From Paenibacillus silvae (GTDB lineage Bacteria; Bacillota; Bacilli; Paenibacillales; Paenibacillaceae), in the NCBI RefSeq assembly GCF_014639235.1, contig NZ_BMFU01000021.1:1-54292 (forward strand): 54,292 nucleotides of DNA, read 5' to 3'. Under the pieces are notes generated by a model. The model did not search any database. It had not been told where the DNA came from and was given only the letters and a program-made list of their open reading frames with translations. The position numbers and the translations under genes were made by a program. Each line of letters begins with the position of its first letter. The stretch's first letter is position 1. Shown in pieces: positions 34,812-44,545 of this stretch.

Positions 34812-35660
34812 ATGAGTTCTATAAACGTTGTTGACGCCTTGTTAAAAGTTCTGCCTTATATTAGCCAAATTCTCCGGGAGCCGGCAAGCCTTTCCGTATA
34901 CGATCACGAAAAAGTATTAGACGTTCTGGCAACCGATCGATTCGATCTCGGCTTCGAAAGAGGAATGAAGCTGATTGACTCGTATCAGAATTTTGCCGTG
35001 CTGAAAAATGGAAGAGAAGCCACGCTCTCCACAATTCCTAAGGAAGTGTTTGGTCTTGAGCTCGATACACTGAACATTCCGATCTTCGATGAGCAGCAGA
35101 ACGTGGTTGCCGTATTCTGTGCATCCTATGACCAGTCCAACCAGAATCATCTTGAGGAGATTATACAAGAGAATCAGCATATTAACGCCAATCTTGTCGA
35201 TATGGTGCAGCACGTCGCTGCTCACGCAGAGGAATTACAGGCAACCAGCGAGCAAATTCTGGAAAACACACGGGTCGCTGTACAGAATTCATCCCAGATT
35301 AACAAGGTTGCCGGCTTCATTCGTGAAATCTCCGAACAAACCAACCTGCTTGGTCTGAATGCTGCAATAGAAGCAGCTCGTGTCGGTGAAGCTGGTGCCG
35401 GATTTGGTGTCGTTGCAGCCGAAGTTCGCAAGCTCTCTGTTGATGCAAAACAAGCAACGACAGATATCGATGCCAGCCTGAAGGATGTGCAGCAGGTCAT
35501 CCAACAGATGTCCGTTGAAGTATCCCAGATTGCAGCTTCTTCCCAGGAACAGGCTTCACTCGTTGCATCGTTCACAGATGTCATTGAGAAGCTGAATGAT
35601 ACAGGCGCACGCATGAAAGCTCTGTCCGAACAGCTGATCAGCTATTCTGTACAAAAGTAA
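34812..35660 (+). CDS. Soluble methyl-accepting-chemotaxis-type signalling protein (YfmS-like)
   Basis: This 282-residue protein has no membrane span. The first ~120 residues form a small sensory domain. The rest is the MCP signalling coiled coil, with the hairpin tip FIREISEQTNLLGLNAAIEAARVGEAGAGFGVVAAEVRKL at about residues 170-210 (written here only to mark the tip). It should bind CheW/CheA in the cytoplasm. It resembles B. subtilis YfmS in size and layout. The start ATG at 34812 follows GAGAGGATG. A terminator follows. Confidence 0.87.
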   Translation: MSSINVVDALLKVLPYISQILREPASLSVYDHEKVLDVLATDRFDLGFERGMKLIDSYQNFAVLKNGREATLSTIPKEVFGLELDTLNIPIFDEQQNVVAVFCASYDQSNQNHLEEIIQENQHINANLVDMVQHVAAHAEELQATSEQILENTRVAVQNSSQINKVAGFIREISEQTNLLGLNAAIEAARVGEAGAGFGVVAAEVRKLSVDAKQATTDIDASLKDVQQVIQQMSVEVSQIAASSQEQASLVASFTDVIEKLNDTGARMKALSEQLISYSVQK

Positions 35661-35694
35661 TCAAGCACGGATCCGTTATAAGACGCCGGATAAT

Positions 35695-35743
35695 AAAAGG
35701 ACTTGGGATGCCATGTTTAATGGTATTCCAAGTCCTCTTTTAT
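35695..35743 (+). terminator. Intrinsic terminator (bidirectional) after the chemotaxis-type gene
   Basis: AAAAGGACTTGGGATGCCAT pairs with ATGGTATTCCAAGTCCTCTT around a short TTTA loop, followed by TTATT. A-rich DNA on the other side could let it also end the convergent symporter gene. Confidence 0.85.
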
Positions 35744-35805
35744 TAAATAAATAATGATTAACGATTTCATTCTTGCTCATGGGGAGCAATTAGTCTATTT
35801 TTGAC

Positions 35806-37242
35806 TTACCCAGTCGCATCAAGCTTTTTATTCCCCATCACCGCTTCTTCCGACTCCCAGCATTCAATCTCGCCCGGAATATGAATGCGATCACGAGTGA
35901 AGACAGGATCACGTCCCTCGGACTTCTGCCGCTTGTAATCCTTGAGCGCCTCGAAGGTTACTTTGGAGAGCATCAGAATGGCAATCAGGTTTACCACAAC
36001 CATCAGTCCCATGAACAGGTCGGCGAGATCCCATACCAGCTGCACCTTCGAAATAGCCCCGAACAGCACCATACTGATAACGGCAATACGATACACCCAC
36101 AGCCACACTCTGCTCGATTTAATAAATTCAATATTCGTCTCGCCATAGTAATAATTGCCGATCAACGTACTGAAGGCAAACAGGAAGACCATCACAGCCA
36201 GGAAGCCGGAAGCCCATGAACCGATATGAACACTGAGCGCAGCCTGAGTCAGCTCGATTCCGCCCAGATCGGAGCCTTGATATACCCCGGATAACAGAAT
36301 GATCATGGCTGTACTCGTGCAAATAACCAGGGTATCTGTCAGGACACCAAAAGCCTGTATCAGTCCCTGCTTGACTGGATGTGATGTATCGGCTGTCGCC
36401 GCGGCATTAGGTGCACTACCCATACCGGCCTCATTCGAGAAGAGTCCGCGTTTGACTCCGTTCATCAGCGCGGCGCCCAGCGTACCGCCAGCCATCTGTT
36501 CCATGCCGAAGGCATTTTTGACAATAAGCGCAATGATGGCCGGAACCTCAGTAATATTCACCAGCACAATAAACACAGCCACACCAATGTACAATACGGC
36601 AAGCACAACGACAATATATTCCGACGCCTTCGCGATTCGTTTGACACCACCCATAATAATGCCTGCAAAGACCACAGCCATAATGATACCTACGGTTAGA
36701 CGATCGGTGCCAAAGGAATTCTGGAACGCCACTGTAATCGTGTTGGACTGCACAGCGTTAAAGACCAAGCCGAAGGAAAGGGTGATCAGAATTGCAAACA
36801 GGACCCCCATCCATCGTTTACCAAGCCCACGTTCCATATAATACGCAGGTCCTCCGCGGAAACCGCCATTGTCCTTGATTTTGTAGATTTGAGCGAGCGT
36901 GCTCTCGACAAAGCTTGATGCCGACCCGATCATGGCGATAATCCACATCCAGAACACAGCCCCGGGTCCGCCCAGTGCTATAGCCAGTGCAATGCCCGTA
37001 ATGTTTCCCGTACCCACACGTGCGGCCATACTGATACAGAAGGCCTGAAACGGTGAGATTATGCCCGGCACCTTGCTCTTTGGTTCTTTGAGCACCTTGA
37101 CCATATCACCAATCATGCGGAATTGCATAAATCTCGTTTTAGTTGTGAAGTACACACCACAGACGACCAACAGAATAATTAACAGCTTGGACCAGAGAAA
37201 ATCATTGAAAAAGACGACAACATCTTGTATTGTTTGCTCCAT
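35806..37242 (-). CDS. Amino-acid/sodium symporter, AGCS family (AlsT/GlnT-like)
   Basis: This 478-residue protein with about ten spans has the AGCS signatures: FCISMAARVGTGNITGIALA near residue 70, AVFWMWIIAMIGSASSFVESTLAQIYK near 95-120, and MNGVKRGLFSNEAGMGSAPNAAA near 260-285. Members take up alanine, glycine or glutamine with Na+. AAGGGG lies 8 bases before ATG. It is divergent from a GlnL-type regulator, and GlnL in B. subtilis controls the AGCS glutamine transporter gene glnT. Glutamine transport is thus the best inference, but residues do not prove it. Confidence 0.88.
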   Translation of the reverse strand: MEQTIQDVVVFFNDFLWSKLLIILLVVCGVYFTTKTRFMQFRMIGDMVKVLKEPKSKVPGIISPFQAFCISMAARVGTGNITGIALAIALGGPGAVFWMWIIAMIGSASSFVESTLAQIYKIKDNGGFRGGPAYYMERGLGKRWMGVLFAILITLSFGLVFNAVQSNTITVAFQNSFGTDRLTVGIIMAVVFAGIIMGGVKRIAKASEYIVVVLAVLYIGVAVFIVLVNITEVPAIIALIVKNAFGMEQMAGGTLGAALMNGVKRGLFSNEAGMGSAPNAAATADTSHPVKQGLIQAFGVLTDTLVICTSTAMIILLSGVYQGSDLGGIELTQAALSVHIGSWASGFLAVMVFLFAFSTLIGNYYYGETNIEFIKSSRVWLWVYRIAVISMVLFGAISKVQLVWDLADLFMGLMVVVNLIAILMLSKVTFEALKDYKRQKSEGRDPVFTRDRIHIPGEIECWESEEAVMGNKKLDATG

Positions 37243-37284
37243 CGGTACGCCCCTTTATATGATGTATGATTAAAATAACCGAAC

Positions 37285-37300
37285 ATTTGCAACATTTTGC
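37285..37300 (-). promoter_or_regulatory. Candidate GlnL binding site (10-bp direct repeat)
   Basis: ATTTGC-N4-TTTTGC has the same 10-bp period and near-identical half-sites as the TTTTGT-N4-TTTTGT repeat I recall for B. subtilis GlnL. It lies 43 bases from the symporter start in the divergent gap. The remaining gap to 37638 shows no gene. Confidence 0.4.
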
Positions 37301-37638
37301 ACAATTTCGGAAACAGACTGATGCATGTTACTTATACTACAATTGAATCTACCGAAAACGACAAATACCTACATGATTACTGCACATTTTTTTCAAAAAC
37401 GATCCTCTCTTATCCAGTCATTGTCATTTAAGCTAACATATCAGCTTCTATGCAGAAAAGCGGGGAGGAAGTATGATAGAAGTAGCGTTTCACGTCGTGC
37501 TGGAGATACATCGAATGAACCGTAAACCAGCATAAAGGAACATCAAACATGATGAATACAGCGGGATATACCGCGTGACCATATAACATCTTATCTCGGG
37601 ATTAACGAGAGCAAATGGAAGGAAAGGACTTGAAGCTT

Positions 37639-38568
37639 ATGCGTTATTTTATCGTGGACGATGATGCAGGGATTCGTTCGATGCTGACGGACATCATCGA
37701 GGATGAAGCATTGGGTGATATTGCCGGAGAGGCCGAGGACGGGGCACATGTGAATGCCGAATTACTGGAGCTGCACAAGGTGGATGTGCTGCTGATTGAT
37801 CTGCTGATGCCGCAGCAGGACGGGATTGAAACCGTACGTGCACTCGCAGGGAAATTCAAGGGCAAGATCGTGATGATCTCACAGATTGAGTCCAAGCATA
37901 TGATTGGAGAGGCCTACTCTCTTGGCATTGAGTATTATATTACGAAGCCTATCAACCGACTGGAGATTCTGTCGGTGCTGCGGCTGGTGGAGGAACGCTT
38001 GCGGATGCAGCAGTCCATCGCCGACATTCAGCGCACACTTCAGGGGCTGTCGGGATTGCAGTCTGGCGAGCGCAAGCCGGTGCACGAGCCGGACAAAACG
38101 ATTGCTACCGCAGGTCATTTCCTGCTGTCCGAGATGGGCATGATCGGCGAAGCTGGGAGCCGCGATCTGCTCGATATGTTGGAATATCTGGAGCTGCTGG
38201 AGACGGACGAGCATAAGCTATCACCGTACACATTCCCGTCGCTCAAAGACATTTTTCAGAACGTGGCTCAGCGCAAGCTGGGACAGGATGCAACGGCGGC
38301 CGATGTGACCAAAGAAGTGAAGGCTGCGGAGCAGCGGGTCCGCAGGGCGATATTCCAGACACTCAGCCATGTTGTATCGCTCGGGTTGACGGACTACACA
38401 CACCCCAAATTCGAGAACTACGCCTCCAAATTTTTCGACTTTACCGAGATTCGCAAAAAGATGCTGGAGCTGCAAAACAACGTGGAGCCTTCCTTGTCCC
38501 AAACACGCATTAATACGAAAAAGTTCGTGCAGGTGTTATATCTGGAAGCCAAGCGCATGCTTCATTAA
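37639..38568 (+). CDS. glnL: GlnL/YcbB-type response regulator
   Basis: This 309-residue regulator has a receiver domain (1-120, phosphoacceptor Asp54 in LLIDLLMPQQDG, lysine in YYITKPINRLE). It is followed by the YcbB-specific DNA-binding domain, with HFLLSEMGMIGEAGSRDLL, VRRAIFQTLSHVVSLGLTDY, ENYASKFFDF and a final INTKKFVQVLYLEAKRM. Similarity to B. subtilis GlnL is clear from memory along the whole length. The start MRYFIVDDD is chosen by that similarity; AAGGAC lies about 9 bases upstream. The cognate kinase GlnK is not next to it, so it is an orphan here. Likely target is the divergent symporter gene. Confidence 0.88.
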   Translation: MRYFIVDDDAGIRSMLTDIIEDEALGDIAGEAEDGAHVNAELLELHKVDVLLIDLLMPQQDGIETVRALAGKFKGKIVMISQIESKHMIGEAYSLGIEYYITKPINRLEILSVLRLVEERLRMQQSIADIQRTLQGLSGLQSGERKPVHEPDKTIATAGHFLLSEMGMIGEAGSRDLLDMLEYLELLETDEHKLSPYTFPSLKDIFQNVAQRKLGQDATAADVTKEVKAAEQRVRRAIFQTLSHVVSLGLTDYTHPKFENYASKFFDFTEIRKKMLELQNNVEPSLSQTRINTKKFVQVLYLEAKRMLH

Positions 38569-38583
38569 TTATTAAAAAGCAGC

Positions 38584-38612
38584 TTATCATAGGCGGCGGC
38601 AGCCGCTGATAA
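38584..38612 (+). terminator. Hairpin after the glnL gene
   Basis: TTATCA-TAG-GCGGC and GCCGC-TGATAA pair around GGCA. A T-run is lacking, so termination would need a factor. Confidence 0.4.
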
Positions 38613-38634
38613 CTGGTTCTCTGATAGACAAAAA

Positions 38635-38709
38635 GGGCATGAACGATCCGCCGACAAGATTCACCTCGTGCTTGCTTCGAGGTGAACCCTTTCGGTGGTC
38701 GTCATGCCC
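38635..38709. terminator. 75-nt long imperfect hairpin
   Basis: GGGCATGA...TTCACCTCG pairs with CGAGGTGAA...TCATGCCC, broken by single-base bulges, around a 9-base loop. AAAAA precedes it, so on the minus strand it reads as a terminator for the Spo0E-like gene. Its length also suits a structured small RNA. Confidence 0.6.
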
Positions 38710-38801
38710 TTCTGTTGGTGTAATCATCCTGTACGACCCAAGCCATACATTTCGATAAATACTGTATTGTTATTTATATTTATTTCCCATCCAATTCGCT
38801 T

Positions 38802-38978
38802 TCACGTTCGCGTCTGAGTCCGGGATATCCGATTATATTCATTGATTAATTCATCCAGCGCCATTGACTGTCGAATGACATCAGGATGTCCAAGCCCGCC
38901 CTTATTGCGCTCTACCAGCTTATGAAGGTTATGCCTGGCCTTTTCTATTTTATTTTTCAACTCCAAACTCATAACCAT
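38802..38978 (-). CDS. Spo0E-like aspartyl phosphatase
   Basis: This 58-residue two-helix protein has the family motif in HPDVIRQSMALDELINEYNR (the S-x3-LDxLI core). Spo0E-like proteins dephosphorylate Spo0A-P and thereby delay sporulation. The start is ATG at 38976-38978 with AGGAGG 11 bases upstream; the ATG two codons later has AGGGG 8 bases upstream and is equally possible. The frame extends further but without support. Confidence 0.85.
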   Translation of the reverse strand: MVMSLELKNKIEKARHNLHKLVERNKGGLGHPDVIRQSMALDELINEYNRISRTQTRT

Positions 38979-39223
38979 GGCCCCTGATACCTCCTTCATT
39001 TGTGATACATTGTAGTGTTTCCTGTCAATCTGCAACTGGATTAACATATGGCATAGGAGACATGGATGTTTTGTATGCTTCTCCATATTTTGAGAGGGCT
39101 AGTTCCATTTTAATAGAGATTGGTGAAAAATACCAGATGTAACACGGCCTTGTCACATCCCTCTAATGATCTGTACGTCAAAAATCCGCAGATACATCGC
39201 CTCAAAGCAGTTTGTGTCGTAAT

Positions 39224-39245
39224 TGTGTATTTTATGAAATACACA
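39224..39245. other. 22-bp perfect hairpin palindrome
   Basis: TGTGTATTT and AAATACACA flank a TATG loop. An A-run follows on the plus strand. It sits just past the terminator of the giant pectinase gene. Role unknown. The rest of 38979-39244 holds nothing I can support. Confidence 0.5.
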
Positions 39246-39310
39246 AAAAAGCACCCTTCTAATCTCAGACGTCATAACTTAAACCGACGCTCTTGATTTG
39301 GAAAGGTGCC
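39245..39310 (-). terminator. Terminator after the giant pectinase gene
   Basis: On the minus strand GCACCTT and AAGGGTGC close a ~45-base interior, followed by TTTTTTGTG. Confidence 0.55.
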
Positions 39311-39346
39311 CATGCATGCATTACTGTAATATTAATCGGTAAGACG

Positions 39347-42300
39347 TTATCGGGTAACGTTCACCCGTATCGGTTCACTTGTTGTTTTCCCACTTGCATT
39401 GATCCATTCCACCACATATTCGTATTCTCCGATTGCACGGGCCTTGATTTCAAGCCTGGCTGTCTGTGCATTTGGTGAAGACACGGTGAGCGGCTGGCTA
39501 TCCACCTCTGTACCATTCTCGTACAACCGATACGATGCTGCATTGGTACCCCACCACATATTCATTGTAATGGTATAGTTCCCATCTCCATCCCAATTGT
39601 CATGGGACAGTTCAGGCTTTGAGGGCGCAGCATCTCGAACGATAACCGTGAGCGGCTGACATGCCGTTGTGCCTTTAGCATTCGTCAGCTCACACGTATA
39701 CACATACGTACCGTTGGCCCGCCCCTCAATGGAAGTGGAGGCCTTCTGTGCAGCGGGGGTGGATGCGGACAGCTTCTGAGTATCCAGCAATTCTCCGTTC
39801 TCATACAGCTTATACTCCGCAGCATTGTTGCCCCACCACATATTCATCGTAATTGTATAATTCCCGTCACGGAGCCCGTTCCCGTGACCGTGATTGTCGG
39901 ACAGAACAGGTGTCCCGGGTGCTCCCGCTGCCTGGTCACCTGCTGTAACAGCCACCTCTACAGCAGCTTCGGTGACCAGACCGACACCGTTCACTGCACG
40001 AGCTGTGAACATATGCTTGCCCGCAAGCCCGGTCAATGCGATCTCATCACCTTGCTGCACCGTCTCACCATCCCAGGTCAGCTCCAGACGCGCAATGCCT
40101 GATTCAGGATCTTCTGCCTTTACTTTAACCTGAAGCACCTCTTCCTCACTCATCTGCTCCGCAGGCATACCTGTAATGACTGGAGGTGTCGTGTCTTCCG
40201 GCTCCTGCGGGCCGCCAACATAACGAATGTTCGGCGCTTTTGGCTGCTCCATACCAGCACCAAGATAGAAGCTGGTATGCGGCGGCTGGTTGTAGGCCAC
40301 ATTTTGCCAAGCCACACCCAAACGATAGACCGGATCATGCATCAATGTACGCAGACGCACATCCGTCTCATCGGTTGTGGTATAGATACGCAGCTCGGAG
40401 CTGTCCTGACTGCGCCAGATCACTTCCTCGCGCCAATCGCCAAACAAATCGGCTTGCAAGCTTGGATTGGCCTTAGTGCCATTGTTGGAAGCAGCACCCG
40501 CTGCCGTCAGCAGATTAATCGTAGTCTGATTCTCGTAATCCCACTTGTCGATGCGAATGCCGTCCTGCAATTCGCGCAGCAGATCACCATCCCACCAGAT
40601 GCCAAAGTTCGTGGAGGAGGGAATCTTCGTCGTGATTAGCTCTCCCTTGGCACTGTACAGCCCGGTAATCGGGATGTGCTGTTCGTTGGTAATGGTAGCA
40701 GCCCACACCTCTGCCCCAGGGTAATTAGGATCAATATCTGCTGCCATGCCGCGTCCAGTATCCATTCCCGTAAATACCCCCCACAACACCTCACCTGTAG
40801 CTGCATCACGCATCTCCATGCCATACTTCGAGCTTTTGTCCTCATGAACTCCGAATACTTCCAATCCCGGACGGGTCGGGTCAAGATTGCTCAGATGCAT
40901 CGCATCTCCATGTCCCAGCCTTGTATTGTAGAGTGGTTTGCCATCATCGTCGATAGCCATGGCTCCAAACGTAATTTCATCCTTGCCATCCCCGTCTACA
41001 TCTGCAACAGACAGGTTGTGATTCCCTTGACCTGCATATGATCCGTACCCTTCATCATTGGAGTCAAAACGCCAGACTTGACTGATCCTGCCATCCCGGA
41101 AATTGTAGGATGCAAGCACGGTACGTGTATAATATCCACGGCTGAACATCGCACTCGGATGCTCTCCGTCCAGATAGGCTACAGCCGCAAGGAAACGGTC
41201 TACCCGGTTTCCATATCCGTCACCCCAGGCAGCAACGTCACCGCGCGGCGGATCATAGTTCACCGTATCCAGTGCCGCCCCTGTCTCTCCATCAAATACC
41301 GTCAGGAATTCATCACCCAGCAGCACATACCCCGAGCTGTTGCGGTGATCTGCATTTGCATCTCCAATCACCTTACCCTGGCCGTCGATCGTGCCGTCTG
41401 CTGTTCGCATCATCAGCTCAGCCCGGCCGTCTCCGTCAAAATCATAGACCAGAAATGGTGAATAATGTGCTCCGGCGCGGATGTTAGGGCCCATGTTAAT
41501 ACGCCAGAGCCGGGTTCCATCCAGCTTGTAGGCATCCATGTACACAATACCCGTAATGCCTGCCTGAGAGTTATCCTTGCCGTTATTAGGGGACCACATC
41601 AATACAATTTCATACTCACCGTCTCCGTCCACATCACCTACACTGGCATCCCCGGCATAATAGGAATAGGGCTGCCCGTCTTTGGTATAAGCATCAGCTG
41701 GCTTCTGCAGCGGGACGGAAAGGTACTGCTCCTGCCAAACACCGAACTCCTTCGTTGCTGGCTTCTCCAGCCCATTTTCCACCGTCATTACACGGTATTT
41801 AGAGGTTTCTGTCCCCTCCGCATCCGTATAATTCGTGCTGCCCATTAACGGTTCTGAGTTGAGCTTCACCCCGTCACGATACAGATTAAATGCAATTGAA
41901 TCGGCATCCAGGCCAAGCATACGCCAGCCGATGTAATTGCCCTGCTCCGTTTGCACTGCAACCGGGGCCCGATCCAAATACTCCATCGCCCGGTTCAGCG
42001 TTGTTGCTGCCGGAGTTTCAAGCGCACTGGACAGCTCGGATATACCGCCCGCGTTCACTGAGGCAACTTTATAGTAATAATGAATCGTACTAAGAATGGA
42101 AGAGTCCTTATACAACGTATCCTTGGTGCGACCGATCATCTCGTAAGGTCCATCCTGCCTTTTGGCACGGTAAATCTGATAAAAACGCGCTCTGGCAGCT
42201 TCACTCCATGTGAAGGTCACATCATTTTTGTTTATTTCCTGCATGCTCAGGCCGGAAGGCACTTCCGCCTTTGTGACGCTTGGATCAACGGTAGATACGC

Positions 42301-44545
42301 TCAGCGCATTGGACGCCAGTGATTCTGTACCTGTCTGATCCACAGCCGTCACCGTGTAGACATAGTCCATGCCCAGTTCAACCTGTTGATCTGTATACGT
42401 CGGTGTGTCCACGGCAGCCAGTAATTCCGGCTTGGCAGCTCCCGCAGATTGACGATAGACCTTATACTGTACGTCTCCTGCAGCCGCATCCCAGGATAAC
42501 ACCGCACGAATTGGGTCGCTATCCAGATCAAGGTTATCCAGTTTAAGCTGCGAAGGTGCCATAAACGTTGGTGTAATCTCCAGGCCGTTGAGATGTGCCG
42601 TTTGACCGCTAAACACCAGATTCATCTGACCATCCTGAACCTCAACCTGATTGATGACTTTTTCAGCTATATTTTTGGCACTTGAGGATACGGTCCCGTA
42701 ATCCTTCCCCTCGATATTGATGTTGGTCCGAGCCGAGCCGATCCAGTCGCCAATGTAAGCTTTGACCGAATAACTGCCATTAGGCAGATCCACCTTGAAC
42801 TCATAACTACCGCCAAAATAAATAACAAAATCGCGGCGAAGCTCATCCGTAGCATTACCCCTGTCCCGATCCGCCATGTTCGCCGAAGAGGTCAAGCCGT
42901 ATCCACGCTCTGACGTGTATAACGTGTTCCGGTTCACTTCGCTGTACCCCTCTGCAACAGGGGAACCTACCGGACCAAAATCATATCGGTACGCAGCCGA
43001 CTTCGTGGTGAAGCTCACTTCATCTGACGGCTCGGATTCTCCGCGACCATTCACTGCTGTTACACGCACCGTATAGGTTTCCCCTTCCGCAAGACTGGTT
43101 AAGGTCATCGTTGGCACGGTTGCCGTTCCGGCAAGCTGATACGCAGATTCCGGCTCGGTGGATAACTTACGATAGATTTTGTAGATATCCGCCGTATCAT
43201 CTGCCGTCCACTTCAACACAGCACCCGCATTGCTGATACTGCCCGCCTTCAGCCCACTCGGCTTCGCCGGTAGCTCAGCTGGCACGTCTGCATCCTTCAC
43301 CGCGTCTGCCAGAGGAATATCCAGCTCACGCACCGCACCTGCGACCAGTCTGGCGATCTGGATGGCACCATACTCCTGAAAATGCGTATTGTCTGTCGCC
43401 CCATTAGGGAAAGCCTGATATATGCCTGGTGCCACATGCAGGAATACGGATAATGTAGCCTCTGGTCCGATCGAGTCATAATATTCAATGCTGAGCCTGC
43501 TCAGATCAATCAGGAGCACGTTATTTTCACTCGCCACTTCCTTCGCGGCCTGAACATACTCAGGGAAGGAAACGTTGAATTTGCCCGTGCTTGCATTAAA
43601 ATCCCTGCGCCCCATCGGCGTCACCAGAATCGGTGTTGCCCCCCGCTGCCGCACACCGTCGATGTAGGTTTTCAGATATATTTTGTAATCGGCTGGCGAA
43701 GCGTAACGTTCAGGCACACTGATCGTGGCATCATTATGCCCGAATTGCACGAACAGGTAGTCTCCCGGACGAATCATTCTCAGAATCTCATCCAGGCGCC
43801 CTTGGAAAATAAACGATTTGGAGCTGCGCCCGCCAATGGAATGATTTTTAATCTCTACACTTTCATCAAAAAAGGAAGGAAACATCTGGCCCCAGCCCGC
43901 TTGCGGCTCCCAGTAAGGGTTGTAGGTCTGCATCGTGGAATCACCCGCCAGATACAGGGTAGGCTTGCTTCCAGCTTCACGTTCCGTCTGCTTCGTAATC
44001 ACCAATGCATTCAGATTCGCTGCCGCTCCTGAGAACACAAGATTCATCTGGCCATCTACAAGAGCAAGATCGAAGCTCATCTCCAGATACTCACCTGCAG
44101 CCTTGCTGTTCAGCTGTACCTTATTCATGCTCTCCACATCAATGGCAATCTCTGTAGCTCCGGCAGCATCTCCTGCAATCAGCGAAACCGTGTAATCTCC
44201 ATTTGGCAGATCCACGTTGAATTGCCCACCCGCAGCAAACGTTGCAAAATCAGACTTGATCGGATCACTGATTTTACGATCCTGCACAGTCACTTTGGAG
44301 ACATCTGCGAAGCCGTATCCTCGTTCTGAGGTATACGCTGTATCTGCATCTACACCCGTATAACCGTTCGCCACCGGTCCTGATCCAAAATCATATCGAT
44401 ATACAGCATCCTCTGCAGCAGATGAATCCAGCTCCGCCGCGCGCGCCTCGGTTACACCGAACACAGAACCCCACCCCAGACTGGACAAGGTAAAAACGAA
44501 TATAAGCAAAATCAAGCCGAGCTGACGCATCTGTTTGACGATCAT
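39347..44545 (-). CDS. Secreted bifunctional rhamnogalacturonan acetylesterase (CE12) and rhamnogalacturonan lyase (PL11)
   Basis: This 1732-residue exported enzyme has a signal peptide (about 1-36, LGLILLIFVFTLSSLG) and a malectin-like domain (about 45-185). A CE12 SGNH esterase (about 195-410) shows GDS Ser203, SIGGRS, GHND Asn271 and DNTH Asp385/His388. FnIII, a second malectin-like domain and two more FnIII units follow. A PL11 lyase (about 855-1465) starts YLDRAPVAVQTEQGNYIGWR and has calcium-type DVDGDGEYE, DFDGDGRAE and DVDGDGKDE loops. An Ig-like unit and two repeats with NYTITMNMWWG end the chain. It would deacetylate and cleave the RG-I pectin backbone. The start at 44543-44545 follows AGGGATGG. 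A perfect cre site lies upstream. Confidence 0.88.
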   Translation of the reverse strand: MIVKQMRQLGLILLIFVFTLSSLGWGSVFGVTEARAAELDSSAAEDAVYRYDFGSGPVANGYTGVDADTAYTSERGYGFADVSKVTVQDRKISDPIKSDFATFAAGGQFNVDLPNGDYTVSLIAGDAAGATEIAIDVESMNKVQLNSKAAGEYLEMSFDLALVDGQMNLVFSGAAANLNALVITKQTEREAGSKPTLYLAGDSTMQTYNPYWEPQAGWGQMFPSFFDESVEIKNHSIGGRSSKSFIFQGRLDEILRMIRPGDYLFVQFGHNDATISVPERYASPADYKIYLKTYIDGVRQRGATPILVTPMGRRDFNASTGKFNVSFPEYVQAAKEVASENNVLLIDLSRLSIEYYDSIGPEATLSVFLHVAPGIYQAFPNGATDNTHFQEYGAIQIARLVAGAVRELDIPLADAVKDADVPAELPAKPSGLKAGSISNAGAVLKWTADDTADIYKIYRKLSTEPESAYQLAGTATVPTMTLTSLAEGETYTVRVTAVNGRGESEPSDEVSFTTKSAAYRYDFGPVGSPVAEGYSEVNRNTLYTSERGYGLTSSANMADRDRGNATDELRRDFVIYFGGSYEFKVDLPNGSYSVKAYIGDWIGSARTNINIEGKDYGTVSSSAKNIAEKVINQVEVQDGQMNLVFSGQTAHLNGLEITPTFMAPSQLKLDNLDLDSDPIRAVLSWDAAAGDVQYKVYRQSAGAAKPELLAAVDTPTYTDQQVELGMDYVYTVTAVDQTGTESLASNALSVSTVDPSVTKAEVPSGLSMQEINKNDVTFTWSEAARARFYQIYRAKRQDGPYEMIGRTKDTLYKDSSILSTIHYYYKVASVNAGGISELSSALETPAATTLNRAMEYLDRAPVAVQTEQGNYIGWRMLGLDADSIAFNLYRDGVKLNSEPLMGSTNYTDAEGTETSKYRVMTVENGLEKPATKEFGVWQEQYLSVPLQKPADAYTKDGQPYSYYAGDASVGDVDGDGEYEIVLMWSPNNGKDNSQAGITGIVYMDAYKLDGTRLWRINMGPNIRAGAHYSPFLVYDFDGDGRAELMMRTADGTIDGQGKVIGDANADHRNSSGYVLLGDEFLTVFDGETGAALDTVNYDPPRGDVAAWGDGYGNRVDRFLAAVAYLDGEHPSAMFSRGYYTRTVLASYNFRDGRISQVWRFDSNDEGYGSYAGQGNHNLSVADVDGDGKDEITFGAMAIDDDGKPLYNTRLGHGDAMHLSNLDPTRPGLEVFGVHEDKSSKYGMEMRDAATGEVLWGVFTGMDTGRGMAADIDPNYPGAEVWAATITNEQHIPITGLYSAKGELITTKIPSSTNFGIWWDGDLLRELQDGIRIDKWDYENQTTINLLTAAGAASNNGTKANPSLQADLFGDWREEVIWRSQDSSELRIYTTTDETDVRLRTLMHDPVYRLGVAWQNVAYNQPPHTSFYLGAGMEQPKAPNIRYVGGPQEPEDTTPPVITGMPAEQMSEEEVLQVKVKAEDPESGIARLELTWDGETVQQGDEIALTGLAGKHMFTARAVNGVGLVTEAAVEVAVTAGDQAAGAPGTPVLSDNHGHGNGLRDGNYTITMNMWWGNNAAEYKLYENGELLDTQKLSASTPAAQKASTSIEGRANGTYVYTCELTNAKGTTACQPLTVIVRDAAPSKPELSHDNWDGDGNYTITMNMWWGTNAASYRLYENGTEVDSQPLTVSSPNAQTARLEIKARAIGEYEYVVEWINASGKTTSEPIRVNVTR

